Part shown: one piece after another, positions 49,801 to 61,800 of the stretch
How positions within the stretch are numbered: the stretch's first letter is position 1
How the letters are laid out: each line of letters opens with the position of its first letter
Source of the DNA: Caprella mutica
Taxonomy: Eukaryota > Arthropoda > Malacostraca > Amphipoda > Caprellidae
DNA length: 64,000 nucleotides
Direction: 5' to 3'
Assembly (NCBI GenBank): GCA_947561585.1
Contig: CANNZV010000921.1
Location: 1-64,000, forward strand
The notes under the pieces: model-generated
The model's input: the letters and a program-made list of their open reading frames with translations, nothing else
Database searches by the model: none
What the model was told of the DNA's origin: nothing
Program-made: the position numbers and the translations under genes

Positions 49801-52800
49801 AGTGAACTGATCTTCCTGTGTGTTAGAACATGCTAGTTAGTGCTAATGTGTAGAGATAAACACTAGTGTGTCATTCTGACTCACTTTAGTCACTAGTGTG
49901 TCACTCTAACTCACCTTATTCACTAGTGCGTCACTAACTCACTTTAGTGTGTCATTCTTTCTCACTTTAGTGTGTCACTCTAACGCACTTTAGTGCGTCC
50001 CTCTAACGCACTTTAGTGTGTCACTCTAACGCACTTTAGTGTGTCACTCTAACGCACTTTAGTGTGTCACTCTAACGCACTTTAGTGTGTCACTCTAACG
50101 CACTTTAGTGTGTCACTCTAACGCACTTTAGTGTGTCCCTCTAACTCACTTTAGTGTGTCACTCTAACGCACTTTAGTGTGTCACTCTAACGCACTTTAG
50201 TGTGTCCCTCTAACTCACTTTAGTGTGTCACTCTAACGCACTTTAGTGTGTCACTCTAACGCACTTTAGTGTGTCACTCTAAAGCACTTTAGTGTGTCAC
50301 TCTAAAGCACTTTAGTGTGTCACTCTAAAGCACTTTAGTGTGTCACTCTAAAGCACTTTAGTGTGTCACTTTAACTCACTTTAGTGTGTCACTTTAACTC
50401 ACTTTAGTCATAGTTCTAACCTATTCAATTTCTCATTCATTTATTAACCTACCATTTATTTCTCATTGCCGTGATTGTGTGTAAGTTGCTCCTTGTGACG
50501 ACTTCTTTTTATTTTTTCCGATGTGCGGAAGAGGCGTATTAATACTAACCACAGTGTATTGTCTAACCCTGTGCTTATAGTGTAGTCAAATACTTCTAGC
50601 GATGTCTGGTGTAGAGGTGTACCTTGCCTCTACACCTTCTCAAACTCAAGTTACCCCTTTGTTATAACTTATGGGTGAAACTGCTGGGTGGATAAAAACC
50701 ATGGTTTTTTAAAAAGACATCAAAATCGTTTTTTTTTTAAATATACCAAAAAAACATGTTTTTTTGGTTTAAATGTTTTTTTTTGTTTATATGTTGTTTT
50801 GTTGTAAATTATCAGATTTAATTGTATGTTTAATGTTACAATACTAGTTTTAAAATAATTTCAACTTATATATATGAATAACTCATTGTTTGTTCTACAA
50901 TACTACAATTACACTTATTCACGAATCATGATAATTTTACATAATCTGACAAATCTGCAAGAAATAATATACCATTACCATCTTATAAAGTTATAATCAC
51001 TGTATGTATATACAGACAACACAGTGTACAATCCTGTGACACTCACATCAATATTAAAAACATGACATAAAATAAAGTAATACCAAAGATAATATACTAC
51101 AGTAAGATGCACTACTCTCACGAATTTTTGTTTTAAATAGCGCCATCTGTATTTGAAAGCGGGAACTAGGGAAACAACAACATTTGGTGTTGTTTAGTAA
51201 TATTTTAACTCGTATTTCTTTCATAAATGAAGAATATTTTACTGGAAAATAAGCTTTACATCGGTAGAATAAATACAGCTAAATTAAATAGAATAAAAGA
51301 GATGATCAACACCAAATGATTTGTTTCTCTAGTTCCCGCTTTCAAATCCAGATGGCGCTTTGTGAAACAGAAATTAGCGAGAGTAGTGTATCTTACTGTA
51401 GTATAATATCTTTGGTAATACCGTAACTAATAAACAAATCTGAGGGGTTTGATAGTTTTTGTTTATTGAAAGTTATAAACTTTGAGGTTCAGTTGAATGA
51501 AATTCTCAATGCTGACCCATATTGTAGGAAAGAAAGAGACACAAACACAAGGAGTTCTTTGAAGAATTTGCATGTGTGCTTACGCTATGACTGGTTGACT
51601 GCTACTAATTAGAGGAACACTAACGGAAAATTCAAGAGAGAGAGAGACAGACAGACTAAAGAAAAGTCGCTATAATTCAATCATTACATATCTACCTATT
51701 CTGTGCTGAGCAAATAAAACTAACTAAAACCTATGTACAATCAATAAATATGTATCTTTGTTTTGTTCAAAACCGCAAAAGTTAAGACTTATTTCATATT
51801 AGATTTGTAAGCTGTGATTGTAAATAATAAAATCGTATAAAAACCATAAAAACCAAAAAAAAATGTTTTTTATTGCTTTAAAAAAAAAAAAAACATGGTT
51901 TAAACCAAGTGTTTTTTTTTTTTTTTTTAAATCCACCCTGAGTGAAAGGAAAGGGAAATGGATATAAAAACTGAGAATCAAGGAGAAAGATTTTTATTGG
52001 TGAAAAGTACAGCAAAATGAGCAATAATTCATCAGATAGATTAGTTATTCAAGTTCCAATTAGTTACTTTAACTAAAATGTCTTTTCCTTTTGACTTTTG
52101 TCCACTGTATAATATTTTCGCTAATTTAATTAATTTAGATTCTTTCTTTGTTAATAAACTACTGATTATCGCGAAGGGTGGCGTCTTTTGTGCCCCGAAC
52201 TGTTGTAATTTGGATTACGTATTGTCTTTTTTCATTTGCATGTACACGTTGAATTTACTACTAAATATTTAGTTTTGATTCTCCCTAAAAATCCCCCCCC
52301 CCTTAATTTTCTCCCCCTTCTAACCCCTTTTTCTTTTGACAGTGACTGCCCTGGATACGAGGTCAGCGTGCTGCGCCCTGTGGACTAAGATGGAGCTTGC
52401 CTACAGATGCGCCACCTGCAGTTTCTCAGCCTGCATGGCGCTATGTAGCGAGTGCTTTAATGTGAGTAGTGGCGCAAACTAAACCTAGTACTTTTACCCA
52501 ATGGGTCCCCTGGAGCAATTTTATTTTTACCATGTTTATTAATTTTAAACGCTACTTGCAGTTTTAGAGGATAGCGCTAGGGTTATGCTCTTCAACTACA
52601 AGGTCTTAGATTTTGTGTTAGGTAGGTTTTTAGGCTTCGTTTACTATAAACTCTTCATTTTCCTCTTTAAATTTGTGTTAGGTAGACTTGTAGGCTTCAT
52701 TTACTATCACCTCTTCATTTTCCTCTTCCATCCCTGAGTGCAGTCACCGGGGCTTGTGTCCCTTTTCGTCACATTCCTTGATAAGTGACTGCATATACGG

Positions 52801-55800
52801 AGTAGCTTTTCTGCATCCATGAGGAGTGTCTCTGACTGGTGGTAGGTGATTTTATTCATGTAGTCCATTTTCTTTCTGACTGCTTCTTTCAGTCCCTTGT
52901 ACTTATTTCCCTTTTCACTCTAGTGATATGGCCTTTAGTTCTGTAGCAGACGTCAGACCCCTACCGTTCCATAGAAATAAGCTATCACACCATCTACTTT
53001 AGGGCAGTTCTGTACTCTTTTTTTATCATTTAAGCTGTATGTCAATCAACGTGATAAACCCTTAGTAATAATTTACTCTAAAAGTCTATGTGCATATGTC
53101 TTGCATAAATTTGTGATGGGGTAAGTTACGAGTTATTGGACAGTTCCACATTTTCGGTATAAGAAAAACATATAATTTAATGCTTTAGCTAGTTATTTTA
53201 AATTGCTAATAGTTAATATATTATTATTTTAAATTTCTTTATATAATTATTTTTATTAATAGTAGCTATTCACTAATAAAAAAATGTTTTCAAACATGTT
53301 AGTTAAATAGCAACTATTTCAATATGCTTCATTCTTTCCCTGCCTTACCATCGTGTTGTTTCCCCAGGCTGGTGACCACAGGGGTCACGACTACAACATC
53401 TTCAGGTCCTCATCAGGGGGAGCATGTGACTGTGGTGATGAAGCCGTTACTAAACCTGAGGGGTGAGAATATACAACACTTACGCACATTTTAGAAAACA
53501 TGTGAACGTTCAAATCGTAGTAAAAAACATATAATTAAATTATTTTAGTCATGTTGATGTCAGTCGATGTAGCTACATACAGGGTGTTTCAGAAAAAATG
53601 CAATCGATGATATTATAGTTAGTGATTCTTGATTCCTTGGTTGCACTAAAGTTATGTTGAAATGTATTCCAGTCTATAAAAGTTATGCAGCTACGAAGCA
53701 AGAGAAATCTTATTCACATGTTATTTGTTTACACTGGTTTATAATGCATGATTAAAGATAGGTATAATAAGTTTGGTTTGCTTTTTCCGAGACACTCTGT
53801 ATATCCACATCAATTCTTCACTGTCTTTGTGCTTCTTAATATTTTCTCTTGTTTATTGCATAAACATTATATGTTATAACTAGAGCTAAGACATTGGGGC
53901 ACTTAAAAAAGAGCAGTAGTAGCGGTCAAAATGAGCACTTGTAGCGCTATAAATGTGCAGTAGGAGCGATAGAAAAGAGCATTTGGGGCACTTATCGGGG
54001 CATTTGGGGCACTTATCGGGGCATTTTGGGCATTTATCGGAGCATTTGAAGCACTTATCAGTGCATTTGAAGACAGTTATTGGTGCATTTGAGGCAGTTT
54101 TTGGAGAGTTTCATGCACCGAAAGAAAAAGCGTGTTACTTATCAAAGTAAGAATTTTAACGAGGTTTTGTTTTGAAGAGTTTATATTGAAATATGCACAA
54201 GAATTATCTTTAATTTTTATCCATAAATAATTCATTTTGAAAAATCATTATGTAAATATGTAAGGCTCAAAAGTATTGTGCAATACTTGAAAAAACATAA
54301 GAAAAAGAACAATAGATGTTGAAACCAAAATGAACGTATACAGTACATATAATAATTGGAATCTATATTGAGTCTATAATATTGCAGAAAATTTTAGCAT
54401 CATATGTTGTTGAGGTTTATTAACAAGATAAAAACATTACTTCCTTAACATTTTTTTTGACACTTCATCGTCTATCTGACCAAATATTTCAATAAAAAGA
54501 ATAATCTCTACTTCTTTGGAAGTAACAGGGACACTAGCATAGCAGGAATCATCTTAGGGAGTCAGTTCGGGAAAGATTTCAGTCTGTTTTCTTCACTACG
54601 CCTTGCAAAACATTCAACCCAGCATTTACTTACTCAAACAAATGTACGAAAAAATAAAGTAGGTAAAATAAAACAAAGATATTAGCAGCTAAATAGATAT
54701 GAATTACGTGAAAATCTAGGGTTAATATTAGAATAGTTACACCTTTTTTAATTTTTATAGAACTTTTCTAATCAAAGAAAATGTATAGGAAAAGGATAAC
54801 AAAATTAAATTATTAAAAAAACTGAACAACAATACATTAACTCATTAAGTGAATGTAGTCAAATTAAATCAATGCATGACAAGATTAATGGTAGACATAC
54901 AATATATTTGTTAAACCATATAATTTAAAGTTGTCATTGTAAGAACTACATGGCCCTTATAGAACGGATATTTTTTGTACGATAAAAGATCGTCCGCTGT
55001 ACGAGCTATATCTGTAATATGATTTCTCTTGAACATTTGAAATTAGTTAACTATCAAAAAATAATTACGGATACAATTTATTCGACAGTACCTAGGCAAT
55101 AGCACACAAACACATACCCTGGTATTTCACTGAAGCTATCTCTCTATCAATATCAAATTCGCATTTTAATCTATTTTTAGTTTAAGTATATTTATACGAA
55201 CTAATTATTGGTTATATGAAGGATTGGGAAAGAAATGTATAAATTAAAAAGGCTACATAAATAAACAGTCTCATTAATCACGGGCAGATAGATATATGAA
55301 ATTAGTTCGATCATGAACCATTAAACACACTTAAAAGTGCAGTTGTCCACCCGGTAAGAATGATGCAGTTATTTGACATTACTCAATCTTGGTGCGCAAT
55401 AGAAGTCAACCAGAGTACATATGGAGCATTTTGGGGCGTTTTGAGCATTTTGGGGCGTTTTGAGCATTTTGGGGCGTTTATAGCGTTTGGAGCATTATGA
55501 GCGCTAGTGGCATTTAACTTATAAATGCCCCAATGTCCGAGCCTTAGTTATAACAAATAAAATATATCTGCATATTCTAATCTAAATACATACAGATAAA
55601 AGTCTGTTAACCTCTTTTGCTGGCTTGCTTTTATGTTTGCAAACTGAAGAAATATTGACGAGGTTGAGCCTATTTTCCAATTGAAATTAACTCTAATGAT
55701 AATTAAATCGAACAGCTGTAGTAGCTATCATAGATACCTTTAATTATAAATAACTACTTAACTGATCAAGTTTCTGTGTTTAGGTGGAAAAAATTAAAAA

Positions 55801-58800
55801 TATTGATAGAGAGTATACCATAGCCGAACCCCCCATAATGATGATCATTAACAGCTGCTGCCTATTAACATTGCTGTGTTTTTAATGCATAAGTAATGTT
55901 TTTAAGTGAAAATATAACCCTTCCCCCACCCCTTTCCCCCACAGCTTCTGCTCCAACCACCGCAAGAACATCTCCGCCTCCACCACCTCCATCCCCCCAC
56001 ACATGTTCATCATGTTCAACCAGACCATCTTCCACATTCTACGGCGACTGTTGTACCACCTGAGGGACAGCAGGTGAGTGCTGTGATATTATATTTAACG
56101 GAGCCTAGTATTTTAATTTCCTCTAGTTTTCTGCTGTGAGTTGATAGAATGTTCAGAGTTATACATGTTGTTGTTGGGAATTATTTTACCTATAACTTTA
56201 TCAGTTCTTAACAGATTTACTTTATTATTTTAGTTTGCTATGAAAGAGCATAGCTATTTCTTTATATTTTCTTGTTAGATTTTCGAAACTTGAATAGCTA
56301 ACTAGCTTCTTAAATTGACTTTTAGTGATTTAGATATCAGCATTTAAATAATTTTATGTAAAATATACCCAAATCTCAAGCTATATTGGTAACCTAAGAC
56401 TTCCACTTGTTATTTTTATTCATGTAGTAGAGTCATTTCTATCTATATTGATAGTTTCCCCTTTCTATAATTAGCTATCATATATCTTTCTCCATATTAG
56501 TTTACTCCCTTAACCAGCCTCTCTAAAGTGCCTTGTATGTTGTTCACAGTGAAGGCGCCTATTACCGTCAGTTTGACACTGACTCCAGACTCTGGTCCGC
56601 TAACAGTCTCCTGAAGTACCTCCAGAGACTCTGTGAGAAGAACGACACCATCGTCTCCTGCCTCACTGAGATCATTTGCTCTGATCATGTGAGTGGTGGC
56701 ACTAACTATTAAATCGCTTGTAACTTAGGAACTAGTGGAAATTATTTAAAGAGGCTTATCTCTGAAGATGCGCAAAATTTTAATTTCAAAGGCATGAAAA
56801 TTGAGGAAGGTGACTTTATGAATAGGAGAGTTATGCATAGAAACCAAGAATGAGAGGGAGTCATAAAGCCCTCGCCCCCTTAAGTACTAATAGTGTCTAG
56901 TATCAATTATTAGTAGTAGCTAGTAATTATATATAGGGACTAAAGTCTATTAATTCGTTAGTTTTATTTTTTGATGTCGATATTTGGTAGCATATAGGTA
57001 GCACAGGGTGACCAATAAAAAACTGGTCGACAGTAAATGCTTATAACTCAAAAAGTAATTGGTGAAGAAAGATGAAACAAAAATCACATAAAAGAGTATA
57101 TTTTCAAGTTTTATTTGATATCAAAAATATTGAATGAGGGATACAGGTATCTCAATTAAACACAATGGATATTTCGTCAACACATTTTAATCAACCCTCA
57201 TGAATCATTATGCAACTAACTACTGAATAGCGTGTTTTCATTTCTAAACATTATTTAAGCAGCTCTGCAACTAAAGTTAAGAGAAAATATGCCATTCAAT
57301 AGAACAAGGATATAAACATTAAAATGGTTAAGAATTTGTTCAATAAATGGACAAGAAATGAAGTGTTTGAGAAACCATTGCACTCGCAGAAAGTGACAGT
57401 TTGGTGCGGTTTGAGTTTGCATATTTTTTAAAGATGTAGAGACTGAAAATGTTTGTTCTGTAAACACCGACGGATACATTGAAATGATAAATATTGTAAT
57501 GAATGACGACAATCATCTTGACGTTTGGTTCCATTATGACACTGTAGCTGCATACACATTCTTGTCTGCAGTAGACTGCTTGAAAAATCACTTCGAGGAT
57601 AAGATTATTTCACACTGAACCGTTTTCTCTGTCCAACTAAGTCCCTTGACCTTTCACCTTTAGATTTTATCTCTGATATATGTTAAAGAGAAGGTATTTA
57701 AATTGAAAACAAACATTATTGAAGACTTGAAGTAAGAGATACGTGAAGTAACCAAAATATATTAGTTGCAGTAATAGCTAATTTTGAAAAAAAGATTAAT
57801 CTCTGTATTAAGCACAGCGGTAAGAATTTCAAATACTTGTTATATACTTAATAAAACTTGAGAATATAGTCTTTTATGTGATTCTTGTTTCACCTTTCTA
57901 CACCAATTACTTTTGAAGTTCTAAGCATTTACTTTCGACCAGTTTTTTTTTGGTCACCCGATACTAGAACTTATAACCAAGAATATTTTAAAGCAATATA
58001 ATCTGATGTAGCTAGTCAGAAACTATATTTTAAGGACACAATTCTAGCTACATACTTTTTTGACGTCAGTGATATGGCCTCTGGTCCATAAGCAGACGTT
58101 AAATCCCACTAATTTAATGCAAGTTCTTTACTTCTTTCCCGCAGGCTTACTCCAGTTTCAACTCAGGCCTGTACCTGAATGGTGCCCAGGGTATCAGTAC
58201 ACAGCAGATCATAGATAGTTATGAGGCGTACATAGAGACACTGGATGACATGGAACGGGTGGAACTGCCTAGTGACTATCCGGGTAAGGGAAACATTTAG
58301 GTATCTATCTATATACCTACTTCTTATTATTTACTCTTAGCTAATTGATAGAATTTTCATTGTTAGGTTGCCCTTCTTTTAATAGGGTCTGAGTCTGAAT
58401 GTTCATCCTTTTGAACAATTTAAAATAATTAATGTAAAAATTGCTATTTGTATGATTGTAGCTGTTTATAATTAGTGAGAATAAATCAAATTAATATGTT
58501 ATTGTCAATTATTAAAATGTATCACTATAATTTTGTTTTATAACAGGTGACAAGTTAGCTGCGGAGCCCACTCACCGTACGTTTCTTGACGAGTTTGTGA
58601 TGTGGCTGGTGTATTACGAGTTTCCCCCCGCCCTCTCCTCCTTCATACTCAGCATGAGGACACAGCAGACATTCAAGGTAAAGACACCAGAACTGAAGAG
58701 GGTAATCTGCCAAATATTGGACAGTTCCACATCTTCCGTCATATAAGAAATAATATTCTATAATTATTTTTAACTGGTTATTTTAATTGGTATCCATGAT

Positions 58801-61800
58801 AGCTACATGCAGTTACCATGGATACCAACTAAAGTAAAAGTTATATAATAAATTAGTTAGCTATTTTTTTCTTATATGGCAGAAGGTGTTTTAACTGTCC
58901 GATAATTCGTAACTTACTCTAAGGTCTTTTAAACTTTTAGTTGATAAGGAATAATAGAGGACTTGTATAGAGTCACCAGAAATTAATTTTTGGTTCTAGG
59001 TATATTCCACTCCGGTATATTCCACCCCAGGTATATTCCACCCCGGTAAATTCCACCCCGGTATATTCCACCCCAGGTATATTCCACCCCGGTAAATTCC
59101 ACCCCGGTATCTTGTGCCCCGGTATACTCAACCCCGGTAAATTCCACTCCTGTGACAATGCTCATTTGTTTGACAATAAAAAATCAAAGATTTTATTTTT
59201 AGATGGCCATTTGTTAAATAGCTAATTCATACTGATGAAAAAATAACTCAGACAATATCCTGAGACATTTGGACAATATTTCAATTGAAATTTTTTCCTA
59301 ATGGAAATACAAAAATTCTCAATATGGTAGTTTATTTCAAAGTTTACGTGTTGAAAAAGAAAATTTTAATTCCTTTTCAAGATGAAACTGCACAGTACAC
59401 ATGTGCTTCTACAACAATGGTTGTATTAGGTATGGAAAGGGGTCGACTGGCAGAGACAACACAACCCACTCAATGTTTTTGCTCTTTGCTTATAAGTTAC
59501 TGTTTTGGATTCTAGAACCAAATTTTCCGTTGTCAAAATCTCTCAATGTAAAAAGGCAATAACCTCCTAATCTTAAAACCCTGTACAATAATTCCCCCTC
59601 CCCATCAAAAACTTCCCGGTTAAAAAAAAATGTAAAAAAACCATCGATCAAAAATCACCTCTTCTATGTACAAGTTAAAATACCAAATTTAAAATGAAAT
59701 AAATATAACAACAATAAATACTACATGACCTCATCTTAGAATTAATATCGCTGTTGTGTTGGCGATAGGGAAGAAAATCAGCTTGAGATTGAAAATCTAA
59801 ATACCTCAACTGATAAATGCGTTCACACAACCTTTCTTTCTGCTGTTTTGTCATATGTGTAGGGAAAAAATTAAATCTTTTTATCAGACAGAAAAGGTTT
59901 AATTTGATACAGTGAAAATGCAAGTTACCTTAGTATTACATATAATATTAATATATGACAAATATTAATAACTAAACAAAACTAACCCATAAAGTGGGGT
60001 GGAATTTACCGGGGTGGAACATACCTAGGGTGGAACATACCTAGGGTGGAACATACCTAGGGTGGAATATACCGGGATGGAATAGACTGGGGTGGAATAT
60101 ACCTGTCACCTAATTTTTAAATATAGAAATGGTTAAGTTTTCTTGCTAGGCAAAGTAGCTAATTTCAGTTCAACTTTAACTACTCTATTAGAAAATATGA
60201 AACTGCTCAATCAAATAACCATGTGTATAATACTAATATTAATTAACTATTTAATTTAAGATGTATTTAGATCTATATTGAAGGTTGGATTACAAGAAAA
60301 CTATGTAAAATTTAATTGTGAACTATGTTTTGCTACTATTTTTCAATAAACTGTTCTATCATTATTATTCTATAGCAATATTTCTATTTTTTTCACAGGA
60401 GCACTTTATCCGCGCGTTCGTGAAGCACTACTGCCTCATCAAGTGGATGCTGCACAACAGCGCCTACTTCGACAAGACTTGCCACGGACTGGTGAATGTG
60501 AATGCGCAGCTGTTCCTAGACTCCAAACTGGTGGAGAGTGTCATGAACGACATGCCTCTGCTAGAAATGGTGGTGATATCACTGGAAGAGAGTGCTAGGA
60601 CACTGCTAAGCAAAATATCTTTTGATGGTTAGAACTTGGTGTAGCTATAGCTAGTTAATGTTGGCGGTGAAAATATATTCCGATCACTGTATCTTTGATC
60701 ACATTAAACAAATCTCGTAATAACGGGTAATTTAGGATAAAATGAACACTACTTATTATAACTAGCTATTTAAAAAATAATACTTTAAATAAGTTTGTGA
60801 ATCAAGCATCAAATTGATAAGTATAATTTTAATAGATTCAATCATCCAACTATAATCAATTTTATCTTTTGTACTTCCTATTTCGTAGTTTTTTTACTAC
60901 TATTTCTTCTTTGTACCACAGAATATGACGCTAGCAAGAGTTTCTTTTGTATTCACGACCGAGAGAAGAGGGAGTTAACTAACTTCATCAGCTGGCCCTT
61001 TCTATCTGACCTGAACAGTCTGATGTCGCACAGATCTATTGCCATGCGCTTTATAAAGAATGACTGGCTTAGACACCACTACTTTAACTACCTAGCTATG
61101 TACCAATGTGAGTACTTTAACTACCTAGCTATGTACCAATGTGAGTACTGTAACTACCTAGCTATGTAGCAATTTATATATTTCTAAGTTACATTTTTTT
61201 CAGATATGAACCCCTGTAAATGGTCCACCAGTAAGAATCCCCCTAGTGACTTGATAGAGGACACCTTTTTCACCTCTGAGTGTCAGGTGGTTGACAGTAC
61301 AGTCTTCAACCTCCTCATTCACCTCACTGACAAAAACAACCCTGAGGTGAGTGTTTCTGGGTACACTGACCCTACCTAAGTAGCTACCATGTGGTAATGT
61401 ACATTGTAAAACAGATCAGGTCAACTTTTCTGTTCTTTTTCATCAGATTAAAGTTTAAAATAGTGGTAGATATAGCTGAAATATGTTGCTTTTTTAAAGT
61501 TTGCAGCACTGAATTGAAAGCATCTCTGGAATTTAAATATATTAGTTCATATATTTTTCAATTAGCATTGTTGAATATCAATTATTTCCAGGAACTTCAT
61601 GTCTCCCATGTATTTAGTTATAATGTATAATATTCATTTTCTTACGAACGTAAATCTCCAATTTATTACTCAGTAAGTGTGCATGAGGAGCTTTCAATTT
61701 CAATTAGATACATTTAAAATTAAAATGACTCCTAGTTCATTTAGTATTTTGTCTCTACTTCATTTTGACTAATAGTAGCTGTTTTAACTTTTTTTTCCCA

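Noticed and set aside
57255..57591. Minus-strand frames of 83 and 85 codons
   Set aside because: Antisense shadows of the decayed mariner transposase that reads on the plus strand.
59285..59515. 76-codon plus-strand frame
   Set aside because: No similarity or splice support; inside the fold-back element.
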